DNA of 11,741 bases from Rubritepida sp. (GTDB lineage Bacteria > Pseudomonadota > Alphaproteobacteria > Acetobacterales > Acetobacteraceae). Below the pieces are notes generated by a model. The model did no database searches and was not told where the DNA came from. It saw nothing but the letters and a program-made list of their open reading frames with translations. Positions 1 to 6,525 of the stretch are shown one piece after another. The position numbers were made by a program, and so were the translations under genes. Every line of letters starts with the position of its first letter. The first letter of the stretch is position 1. Location: the NCBI GenBank assembly GCA_028291485.1, contig JAQGHZ010000753.1:1-11741 (forward strand). The letters run 5' to 3'.

Positions 1-3000
1 TTGCGAGGCCGCCGCCTGCGCCGCGCCCAGCCCGCCGGCCCGGGCCGCGTGCTCCACGCCCTGCGCCTGCTCGGCCAGCAGCCGCGCCCCCACCATGCGC
101 GCCGCGCCCTTCAGCCGGTGCGCGATCTCCACCACGATGTCGAGCGCCTGTGCGGCCTGCAGCGCCGCGAGGTCGCGCGCCGCGGTTTGCGAGAAATTCT
201 CCAGGATGGAGGACAGGCGGTCGCGATCCTGGCCGAAGAGGCTGCGCAGCGCGTCGGGGTCGAAGAGCGTGCCGCCCTGGTGCGCACCGGGGAGGCCGGG
301 CAGCCAGCGCGCCAGCATGCGCGACAGCCCGTCCAGCGTCACCGGCTTGGCGAGGAAGCCGTCCATCCCGGCGGCGTAGCAGCGCTCGGCCTCGCCCTTC
401 AGCGCATTCGCCGTGACGGCGACCAGCGTGGTGCGCGGCAGGTCGCGCGTCTGCTCCTCCTGGCGGATTGCCCGCGCCAGCTCGAAGCCGTCCATGCCCG
501 GCATGTGGATGTCGAGCAGCACGATGCCGTGTCCGCGCGCGCGCCAGAGCTCCAGGGCCTGGGCGCCGCCCTGCGCCATGTCGGATTGCAGCCCGATGAG
601 CTCGAGCTGCCGCCCGATGACCTCGCGATTCACCGGATGGTCGTCCACCACCAGCACGCCGTCCTGGCCGCCCGGCGCCTCGGCCCGCGGCGCCACGCCG
701 ACCCCCTCCAGCCTATCTCCCCCCCGGGGCCGCTCCGCCTTCGCCGTCTGCGAAGCAAGGCCGAGCCGCAGCGTCACGGTGAAGCGGCTCCCGCGGCCGA
801 GCTCGCTTTCGGCGTCCACCTCGCCCTCCATCAGCTCGGCGAGCCGCCGCACGATGGAGAGGCCGAGGCCGGTGCCGCCGAAGCGGCGTGTGGTCGAGCT
901 GTCGGCCTGGGTGAAGGGCTGGAACAGCCGCGCCAGCGTGCCGGGATCCATGCCGATCCCGCTGTCCTCGACCTGGAGGGTCAGCAGGGCGGTGCCGCCC
1001 TCGATCCGAGTCTCGGCGGAGATGCGCACATAGCCGCGCTCGGTGAATTTCAGCGCATTGCCGATCAGGTTGAACAGGATCTGCCGCACGCGCGTCGGAT
1101 CGCCGGAGAGCCAGTCCGGCCCGGATCCCGGCGGGTCGGCGAAGAGCTTCAGCCCGCGCGTCGCCGCCGCCGGCGCCAGCGTCTCCACCGTGCCCTCGAC
1201 CAGGCCGTGCAGCGAGAAGGGCAACTCCTCGATCTCCAGCCGCCCGGCCTCGATCTTGGAGAAGTCCAGCACGTCGTCGACGATGCGCAGCAGGCCCTCG
1301 GCGCTCTCGCGCATCACATGGACGCTGCGCGCCTGGTCCGGCTTCAGCTCGCTGCGCGAGAGGATCTCCAGCATGCCCAGCACGCCGTTCATCGGCGTGC
1401 GGATCTCGTGGCTCATGGCCGCGAGGAAGTTGGCCTTGGCCCGGGCGCCGGCCTCCGCCGCGTCGCGCGCCGCGATCGCCGTCTGCTCGCTCTCCTTCAG
1501 CGAGGTCACGTCGCGGCCCACGGTCACGACACGACCACCCGAGATCGGCGTGTAGTTGAACTCCAGCCACTTGCCCGAGGCGGTGCGGCGCGTGAGGTGG
1601 ACCGGACCGGCGAGGACCGCCTTCACTCGGCCGTGCACGACCTCCTCCTCCGTCACGTCGAAGCCGAAGTCGCCGCGGCGGTACATGTGCGTCATCGCGT
1701 CGGCCATGAGCGCGCCCGGCTGCACCAGCGCTTCCGGCAGCTCCAGCAGGTTCCGCCCCCAGCCGTTGGAGAGGAGGATCCGCGCCTGCGGGTCGATCAG
1801 GACGACCATCTCCTCCATGCTGTTCAGCACCTCGCGCAGCAGCGAGCGCTCGGCCTCGGTCTGCTCCTCCTGCTGCTTGAGGCGGGTGACATCGCGGTAG
1901 AAGGCCAGCATGCCGCCCTTCGGCAGCTGCTGCATGCGCACGTCGAGCCAGTAGCCCGTATGCGTCTTGCGGATGTATTGCACGCCGCCGGCCCGGCGGA
2001 GGTTGGCGATGCGCGAGTCCAGCGCCTCCTCGAACTCCTGCGGATCTTCCGGCGCGGGGCCGAAATCGCCGCGCTTCATTTGCCAGCCGATGACGTCGCG
2101 CGCGCTCGTGCCGATCCGGAAGAACTCCTCCGGCAGGCCCAGGAAGTTCATCAGTGGCCGGCTGAGCATGCGCCAGCGCATCTCGTCGTCGAAGAGCATC
2201 ACGCCGTCGGACATGTTGTCCACGACGAGCCGCAGCATCTCCTGCTCGCGCTCGAGCGCGAGCTGCGCCTCCTTCAGCTCCGTCACGTCGCGGACGCTGA
2301 TGACGAAGAGCCCGTCCTCGCGCGTGACGAGGTTGAACTCGGCCCAGCGCCCGTCCGGCATCTGCCGCGTGCGCTGCAGCGGGGTCGGTCCGGCGAGCTG
2401 CGCGCGCACGTCCTGGATAAAGGCCTCCTCGTCCATCTCGAAGCCGAAATCGCCGCGGCGGTAGAGCGCGCGCAGGATGTCGCGGCGATGGGCGCCGGGC
2501 GCGAAGAGCTCGGGCGGCAGGCCGAACATGGCGTTGCTGCGGCTGGAGCTCTCGAGGATGCGGCCGTCGGCCGCCGTCAGGATCACGATGTCGCGCGTGT
2601 TCTCCAGCAGGAGGTTGGCGCGGCGGCGATCCTCCTCGCGATCGGCGCGCTCCGCTTCGAGCCGGGCCAGCGCCTCGCGCAGCTCGGTGACGTCGCGCAC
2701 CATGACGAGCAGCTCGCCGTTCGGGAGCGGGCGGAAGTTGTACTCGGCCCAGCGGCCGTCGGGCATGCGTTCGGAAAAGGTGAGGCGGCCGGCGGCCAGG
2801 ATGCGCGCGCGGCGTTCGGCGATGAAGGTCTCCTCGTCCTGCTCGAAGCCGAAATCGCCGCGGCGGTGGAGGAACCGCATGATCTCCTGGTGCGTGCTGC
2901 CGGCCTGCGCCAGATGGTCCGGCATGCCCAGCAGGGAGCCGCTGTTGCTGGAGTTCTGCAGGATTCGGCCATCGGCATTCATCAGCACGACGCTGTCGGT

Positions 3001-3396
3001 GATGTTCTCGAGCATATGCGCCATCCGAGCGCGCTCTTCGGCGAGGGATTCGTCGGTCGGCGTCTCGGTCCAAAGGCAGAGGCGCCCGCCGTCGGGCATC
3101 GCCTGCACCGAGAGCTCCAGCATGCCGCCCCCCACGAGCTGCCAGCGGGTCTTGCCGGGCGGGCCGGCGAAGGGCGCCTCCCTCGCGGTACTGTTGAGCG
3201 GAAGGCGCAGGCGCCCGGCCGCGTCCACGCGATCGAGCCAGGCGGACAGCGTCGTGCCCACGCCCGGCGGCGCGACGCCGAAGAACGCGCCGAGCCGGCT
3301 GTTCGCCCGCAGCACTCTTCCATCGGGGCCGACATGCAGCAGGCCGGAGGGCATATGATCCAGGAGGCAAGCCAGGAGAGTGGCGTCTTCGTTCAC
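1..3396 (-). CDS. Multi-PAS hybrid sensor histidine kinase with receiver and Hpt domains (3' end cut by window edge)
   Basis: Reading the minus strand from a GTG at 3396 gives 1132 codons without a stop, running out at base 1. In order there are five PAS modules (about residues 8-115, 128-240, 261-380, 391-505, 524-640), a HisKA domain with MSHEIRTPMNG (His663), a HATPase domain with N box NLIGNALKF (Asn776/Asn780), DSGIG (Asp811) and GGTGLGLSIV, a receiver (acidic Asp918/Asp919, phospho-acceptor Asp962 in LLDIHMPGMDG, Lys1017), and an Hpt domain with AHRLKGAA (His1093). All His-Asp-His phosphorelay residues are intact. No membrane segment or signal peptide is visible, so it is probably a cytosolic sensor; the PAS ligand is unknown. 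GTG is preferred because an in-frame TGA lies only two codons upstream (3403-3405) and the first PAS begins about residue 8; ATG at 3354 is the alternative. The Shine-Dalgarno sequence is poor for both. The gene diverges from the CoA-transferase, and its partner response regulator is not in the window. Confidence 0.93.
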   Translation of the reverse strand, partial: MNEDATLLACLLDHMPSGLLHVGPDGRVLRANSRLGAFFGVAPPGVGTTLSAWLDRVDAAGRLRLPLNSTAREAPFAGPPGKTRWQLVGGGMLELSVQAMPDGGRLCLWTETPTDESLAEERARMAHMLENITDSVVLMNADGRILQNSSNSGSLLGMPDHLAQAGSTHQEIMRFLHRRGDFGFEQDEETFIAERRARILAAGRLTFSERMPDGRWAEYNFRPLPNGELLVMVRDVTELREALARLEAERADREEDRRRANLLLENTRDIVILTAADGRILESSSRSNAMFGLPPELFAPGAHRRDILRALYRRGDFGFEMDEEAFIQDVRAQLAGPTPLQRTRQMPDGRWAEFNLVTREDGLFVISVRDVTELKEAQLALEREQEMLRLVVDNMSDGVMLFDDEMRWRMLSRPLMNFLGLPEEFFRIGTSARDVIGWQMKRGDFGPAPEDPQEFEEALDSRIANLRRAGGVQYIRKTHTGYWLDVRMQQLPKGGMLAFYRDVTRLKQQEEQTEAERSLLREVLNSMEEMVVLIDPQARILLSNGWGRNLLELPEALVQPGALMADAMTHMYRRGDFGFDVTEEEVVHGRVKAVLAGPVHLTRRTASGKWLEFNYTPISGGRVVTVGRDVTSLKESEQTAIAARDAAEAGARAKANFLAAMSHEIRTPMNGVLGMLEILSRSELKPDQARSVHVMRESAEGLLRIVDDVLDFSKIEAGRLEIEELPFSLHGLVEGTVETLAPAAATRGLKLFADPPGSGPDWLSGDPTRVRQILFNLIGNALKFTERGYVRISAETRIEGGTALLTLQVEDSGIGMDPGTLARLFQPFTQADSSTTRRFGGTGLGLSIVRRLAELMEGEVDAESELGRGSRFTVTLRLGLASQTAKAERPRGGDRLEGVGVAPRAEAPGGQDGVLVVDDHPVNREVIGRQLELIGLQSDMAQGGAQALELWRARGHGIVLLDIHMPGMDGFELARAIRQEEQTRDLPRTTLVAVTANALKGEAERCYAAGMDGFLAKPVTLDGLSRMLARWLPGLPGAHQGGTLFDPDALRSLFGQDRDRLSSILENFSQTAARDLAALQAAQALDIVVEIAHRLKGAARMVGARLLAEQAQGVEHAARAGGLGAAQAAASQ

Positions 3397-3432
3397 GGAG
3401 TCTCACGAGGGAACATGTTTGGGAGGAAGGAT

Positions 3433-3461
3433 GCCATAGGATCGGTTTGCCGTTCTGTCGC
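3433..3461 (-). promoter_or_regulatory. Weak candidate sigma-70-type promoter for the hybrid kinase
   Basis: On the minus strand GCGACA (3461-3456) and TATGGC (3438-3433) are separated by exactly 17 bases. They match TTGACA in four of six and TATAAT in three of six positions, and lie about 37 bases upstream of the GTG start. The match is weak and alphaproteobacterial -10 boxes are variable, so this is only a candidate. Confidence 0.25.
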
Positions 3462-3594
3462 GTCTGTCGTGCAGTCCGGAGTGTCCGTCCCACGTGACAC
3501 ATGCGACAGGTTTGCCGGCGCCGCGCGCCACCTGCGGCGGTGGGGTCCAGCAGGCCGGACCTGTGGCGGAGCGTCGCTCGAAGAACCCGAACGC

Positions 3595-3625
3595 GGCCTG
3601 CCGGATCGCCGCGATCCGGCAGGCC
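3595..3625. repeat. Near-perfect 31-bp palindrome (15-bp arms, single central base)
   Basis: The arms at 3595-3609 and 3611-3625 are exact reverse complements around the single base 3610; the inner half-sites read GGATCGC and GCGATCC. As RNA or extruded DNA it would form a stem of about 14 bp with a 3-base loop. No T-run follows on either strand, and it lies between divergent genes, so a transcription terminator is unlikely. It ends 36 bases before the candidate -35 of the CoA-transferase, a reasonable place for a dimeric regulator site. A REP-like element is an alternative. The symmetry is seen directly; its function is not known. Confidence 0.85.
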
Positions 3626-3661
3626 CGCGGCGCGGTTGAGAACCACGGCCGGGCCGCCCGA

Positions 3662-3690
3662 TTGACCCGCCCCCCGGCGGCCCATAGCGT
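3662..3690 (+). promoter_or_regulatory. Candidate sigma-70-type promoter for the CoA-transferase
   Basis: TTGACC (3662-3667) matches the -35 consensus in five of six positions. A 17-base spacer then leads to TAGCGT (3685-3690), which keeps the most conserved T, A and final T of the -10 box. Initiation near 3697 would leave a leader of about 14 bases that includes the AGGAAG ribosome site at 3700-3705. Confidence 0.4.
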
Positions 3691-3710
3691 CTGAGCCCTA
3701 GGAAGGGTTT

Positions 3711-4952
3711 GTGACGATGACTGCGAAGCTACGCCGGCGCTCATTCGACGCGCAGGCGAAGGGGGCCCTGGACTCCCTCCGTGTGGTGGATCTCTCGCGC
3801 CTCGTGGCCGGAAATATCCTCACCAAGGTGCTGGGCGACCATGGCGCCGAGGTGATCAAGGTGGAACCGCCGGCCGGCGATTCCCTCCGCGCCTGGAAGA
3901 CCGGCGGCGTCGAGACCTCCTGGAAGACGCTCTGCCGCAACAAGCGCAGCCTGTGCCTCGACCTGCGCAATCCCGATGCGATCGCCGTGGTGCGTCGCCT
4001 CGTGGAAACCGCCGACATCTTCGTGGAAAGCTTCCGGCCCGGCGTGCTGGAGGAGATGGGCCTGGCGCCGGACGTGTTGCTGGCGCTGAACCCGGCGCTG
4101 GTGGTGGTGCGCGTCTCCGGCTGGGGGCAGACGGGCCCCTTCTCGCACAAGCCGGGCTTCGGCACGCTGGTCGAGGGATATTCGGGCTTCGCCGCCATCA
4201 ACGGCTTCGCCGACCGCGAGCCAGTGCTGCCGCCCATGTTCATGGCCGACGCCTATGCCGGGCTCTACGGCTCGTCCGCGGCGATGATCGCGCTGCATCA
4301 CGCCAGGGCGACCGGCGAGGGCCAGGTGCTCGACGTCTCGCTGTTCGAGCCGATCTTCGCGATGCTCGAGCCGCAGATGGCCAACTACCGCATCTCGGGC
4401 AAGAAGAAGCCGCGCACCGGCAGCCGCAGCACCAACACGGCCCCGCGCAATGCCTACCAGACCAAGGATGGCGGCTGGGTCGGGCTGTCGAGCTCCACCC
4501 AGGGGGTGTTCGTGAAGCTGATGAAGAGCCTCGGCAAGCCCGAGCTGCTGGAGGATCCGCGCTTCCGGACCAATTCGGACCGCATCCGGCATCTCGACGA
4601 GATCGACGGCGTGGTGCGCGACTACATCGCCGGCATCACCATGGCGCAGGCGCTGGAGCAGTTCGACCGCGACGGTGTGACCATCGGCCCCATCATGGAC
4701 GTCGCCGGACTCGACGAGGACCATTACATCGCGGAGCGCGAGGCGCTGATCGAAGTGCCGGACGACGAGATGCCGGGCGGCTGGCTGCCCATGCATGGCG
4801 AGATCCCGCGCCTGTCCAAGACACCCGGCATCCTGCGCAACCCCGCCCCGGCGCTGGGCCAGGACAATGACGCGCTGTTGCTGCCGCTGCTCGGCGCCGA
4901 GGAACTGGCCCGGCTGCGCGCGGAAGGCGTCGTGCTGCACGGGGATTCCTGA
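3711..4952 (+). CDS. CaiB/BaiF (family III) CoA-transferase
   Basis: The 413-residue product matches the usual length of about 400 for family III CoA-transferases, which move CoA between carboxylic acids through aspartyl anhydride and thioester intermediates in the cytosol. Visible family marks are LRVVDLSRLVAGN near the N terminus, LGDHGAEVIKVEPP (about 41-54), NKRSLCLDLRNP, SGWGQTGP (136-143) and FMADAYAGLYG, in which Asp180 is the expected catalytic aspartate. The GTG at 3711 lies 5 bases after AGGAAG; an ATG at 3717 is in the same frame and equally possible. It has its own candidate promoter and is followed by a possible terminator and a 137-base gap, so it is probably transcribed separately from the TetR operon although it points the same way. 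The acid substrates cannot be deduced; subfamily names such as formyl-CoA or carnitine CoA-transferase would be guesses. Confidence 0.93.
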   Translation: MTMTAKLRRRSFDAQAKGALDSLRVVDLSRLVAGNILTKVLGDHGAEVIKVEPPAGDSLRAWKTGGVETSWKTLCRNKRSLCLDLRNPDAIAVVRRLVETADIFVESFRPGVLEEMGLAPDVLLALNPALVVVRVSGWGQTGPFSHKPGFGTLVEGYSGFAAINGFADREPVLPPMFMADAYAGLYGSSAAMIALHHARATGEGQVLDVSLFEPIFAMLEPQMANYRISGKKKPRTGSRSTNTAPRNAYQTKDGGWVGLSSSTQGVFVKLMKSLGKPELLEDPRFRTNSDRIRHLDEIDGVVRDYIAGITMAQALEQFDRDGVTIGPIMDVAGLDEDHYIAEREALIEVPDDEMPGGWLPMHGEIPRLSKTPGILRNPAPALGQDNDALLLPLLGAEELARLRAEGVVLHGDS

Positions 4953-4982
4953 CGCATCTCCCGACCTTCTGAACATCGGCCT

Positions 4983-5006
4983 GCGACGGTGGCCAGTGTC
5001 GCTTTT
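4983..5006 (+). terminator. Possible intrinsic terminator after the CoA-transferase gene
   Basis: GCGAC (4983-4987) pairs with GTCGC (4998-5002), with one further G-U pair inside, and is followed directly by TTTT (5003-5006). It lies about 30 bases beyond the TGA of the CoA-transferase. The stem is short and its loop is about 8 bases, so the call is tentative. Confidence 0.35.
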
Positions 5007-5010
5007 GTCT

Positions 5011-5030
5011 ATGACTGACTGCTCACTCAT
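5011..5030. promoter_or_regulatory. Palindromic operator, FadR/TetR type (TGAnTGA-N4-TCAnTCA)
   Basis: The 20 bases form the symmetric pattern ATGAnTGA-N4-TCAnTCAT, with core TGACTGACTGCTCACTCA. From memory, the B. subtilis FadR (YsiA) consensus is TGAATGAMTANTCATTCA, and this core agrees at 15 of 18 positions. The site lies 59 bases upstream of the TetR-family start codon. It sits just after a TTGTCT hexamer (5005-5010) and before an AT-rich stretch (CATTTTATC) that could supply a -10 box, so bound protein would block RNA polymerase. Another -35-like hexamer, TTGACG, is at 5037-5042, so the exact promoter is uncertain. I infer that the adjacent TetR protein binds here and represses its own operon. 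Confidence 0.6.
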
Positions 5031-5089
5031 TTTATCTTGACGTCCGGACAAACCGGGGCGCAGTCTCCTGATTAACGAGAGGAAACGCA

Positions 5090-5719
5090 ATGGCACAGCC
5101 CCGCATCATCGCGGCCCAGGTGAAGGACGCCGAGCTGGTCACCGAACGCCGTGCGCATATCGCGCAGGCCGCCGCCCGCGTCTTCCGCGCCAAGGGTTTT
5201 CACAGCGCGACGATCCGCGACGTGGCCGTCGAGGCCGGGCTCTCGCAGGGCAGCCTCTACAACTACGTCCGCACCAAGGACGACATCCTCTACCTCGTCC
5301 ACCAGGATATGACCGCCGCCTATGCGCGCGACGTGGAAGCCGCGATCGACGGTCTCACCGAACCCCGCGCGCGGCTTCACGCCGCCCTCGCCGCCTTCGT
5401 GCATGCGATGCGCGAGCGCCATGGCGACATCGCGCTCATCTACCAGGAGACGCACGCGCTCGGCGCCGAATCCCGCCATGCCGTGCTGGCGCAGACGCAG
5501 ATCTTCATCGAGCGCTTCGGCCAGCTCATCGAGGAGGCGCGCGAGGCCGGCATGACGTTTCCCGGTGCCGGAAAGCTGGCTGCCGACATCGTCACCTTCC
5601 TGCCGGTGATGCTCTCGCTCCGCCGCTGGCACATTCGCGACGTGATGGCGGGCGCGGAGGCCGAGGCCGAAATCGTCGCCTTCCTCATGCGCGGATTGGG
5701 GGCCTCCGATGGACCTTGA
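5090..5719 (+). CDS. TetR/AcrR-family transcriptional regulator, probably acyl-CoA-responsive
   Basis: The 209-residue length is typical of the family. The N-terminal DNA-binding domain is clear: IAQAAARVFRAKGFHSATI (helix 1) leads into the helix-turn-helix around residues 41-60 (IRDVAVEAGLSQGSLYNYV), then TKDDIL. The C-terminal two thirds form a helical ligand and dimer domain that I cannot assign to a ligand from sequence alone. The ATG at 5090 has a good ribosome site, AGAGGA (5078-5083), 6 bases upstream. The last 11 bases overlap the SDR gene, so the two are translationally coupled and the regulator is the first gene of its own operon, implying autoregulation. The palindrome at 5011-5030 is its likely operator. 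Its FadR-like sequence, and the CoA ligase and CoA-transferase nearby, suggest a CoA-ester effector; this is inference. Confidence 0.9.
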   Translation: MAQPRIIAAQVKDAELVTERRAHIAQAAARVFRAKGFHSATIRDVAVEAGLSQGSLYNYVRTKDDILYLVHQDMTAAYARDVEAAIDGLTEPRARLHAALAAFVHAMRERHGDIALIYQETHALGAESRHAVLAQTQIFIERFGQLIEEAREAGMTFPGAGKLAADIVTFLPVMLSLRRWHIRDVMAGAEAEAEIVAFLMRGLGASDGP

Positions 5720-6473
5720 GGGACAGCGCCTGCTGGTCGTCGGCGGCAGCCGCGGCGTGGGGCGCGCCATCGCGCTGGCCGGCGCGGAGCGCGGCGCCGA
5801 TGTCGCGATCCTCTACCGCAGCCGCGTGGAAGAGGCGGAGGCGGTGCTCGGTGCCGTGCGCGCCAAGGGCCGCCAGGCGCATGCCGTGCAGGCCGACCTC
5901 GCCGATGCGGAGGCCACGCAGTCGGCCATCGACGCGGCGGCCGAGGCGATGGGCGGAATCTCGCTCCTGGCCCATGCCGCAGGCGCCATGGGCCAATGGG
6001 CCAGCGTCGCCGAAATCTCGCCCGCCGAATGGCAGCGCTACATCGCCGTCGACCTCAACGGTTGCTTTCACGCGCTGCACGCCGCGATTCCGCATCTGCG
6101 GCAATCCGGCAGCGGCGCGGTCGTCGCCATCTCCTCCATCGCCTCGCAGATGTGCCAGGCGCGCAACGCCCAGGGCGCGGCCGCCAAGGCCGGCGTCGAG
6201 GCGCTGATCCGCGTCACCGCGAAGGAGGAGGCGCGGCACGGCATCCGCGCCAACGCCATCGCCATCGGCCTCACCGCGACGGACATGGCGCAGACCGCCT
6301 TCGACGCCTGGGGGCCCGAGACGACGGCGCGCATCGTGAAGGGCATTCCGCTCCAGCGCGTCGGCACGCCCGAGGAAGTCGCAGGCGTCGCCTGCTTCAT
6401 GATGAGCACCGCCTGCAGCTATCTCACCGGCAAGGTGCTGCAGCTCGACGGAGGCCAGATCATCGCCGGCTGA
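5709..6473 (+). CDS. SDR-fold protein lacking the catalytic tyrosine
   Basis: The 254-residue product is a classical-length short-chain dehydrogenase/reductase with a Rossmann fold. The nucleotide site is VVGGSRGVGRAIA (GxxxGxG, residues about 11-23), AHAAG stands in place of NNAG, and DLNG carries Asn117. VVAISSIAS carries Ser143, AAAKAG carries Lys160, and HGIRANAIAIGLTATDM and YLTGKVLQLDGG close the fold. The YxxxK motif is broken: the position four before Lys160 (13 after Ser143) is Gly156, with Gln155 beside it, so the usual proton-donating tyrosine is absent. The frame is otherwise intact, so this is not a frameshift. It may be an atypical SDR with altered chemistry or a non-catalytic nucleotide binder. 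The ATG overlaps the TetR gene by 11 bases. A role on the acyl-CoA made by the operon's ligase is plausible by context but unproven. Confidence 0.88.
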   Translation: MDLEGQRLLVVGGSRGVGRAIALAGAERGADVAILYRSRVEEAEAVLGAVRAKGRQAHAVQADLADAEATQSAIDAAAEAMGGISLLAHAAGAMGQWASVAEISPAEWQRYIAVDLNGCFHALHAAIPHLRQSGSGAVVAISSIASQMCQARNAQGAAAKAGVEALIRVTAKEEARHGIRANAIAIGLTATDMAQTAFDAWGPETTARIVKGIPLQRVGTPEEVAGVACFMMSTACSYLTGKVLQLDGGQIIAG

Positions 6474-6511
6474 CGCGTGAATAGTGGCGACCGGAACACC
6501 GGCGCCGATCG

Positions 6512-6517
6512 AGGAGG
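6512..6517 (+). promoter_or_regulatory. Ribosome binding site fixing the binding-protein start
   Basis: A perfect AGGAGG lies 8 bases before the ATG at 6526. It favours that start over the in-frame GTG at 6484, which would place a non-hydrophobic 14-residue extension before the signal peptide. Confidence 0.75.
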
Positions 6518-6525
6518 AAACGAAG

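Larger units (their letters stand above)
3397..3710. other. Divergent intergenic region between kinase and CoA-transferase
   Basis: These 314 bases separate two genes transcribed away from each other, so the region should hold promoters for both and no terminator is required. It contains a near-perfect palindrome (3595-3625), several 5-bp inverted repeats (3481/3496, 3528/3539, 3544/3557) and weak candidate promoters on each strand. Short open frames cross it on both strands, but none has a convincing ribosome binding site or a recognisable family, so I call no gene here. Confidence 0.7.

Noticed and set aside
3595..3625. Palindrome as a rho-independent terminator
   Set aside because: No T-run follows on either strand, and neither flanking gene is transcribed toward it.
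1..3639. A 1212-codon open frame on the plus strand opposite the kinase
   Set aside because: It lies codon-in-register antisense to a kinase with intact domains and motifs. Its translation is low-complexity (rich in A, R, L, H and E) with no family match, as expected from G/C-rich third positions.
713..3685. A 990-codon minus-strand open frame covering most of the kinase
   Set aside because: It is in a different frame from the PAS/HisKA/receiver reading, and its Arg/Ala/Pro/Gly-rich translation shows no domain; the true frame starts at 3396.
3403..3744. Short genes in the divergent gap (minus 3403-3744, plus 3494-3694)
   Set aside because: Both read through the palindrome, which makes the same CRIAAIRQA peptide appear on both strands. 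Neither has a convincing start site or family match.
3741..5096. A 451-codon minus-strand open frame
   Set aside because: It is antisense to the well-supported CoA-transferase and has no recognisable domain or ribosome site.
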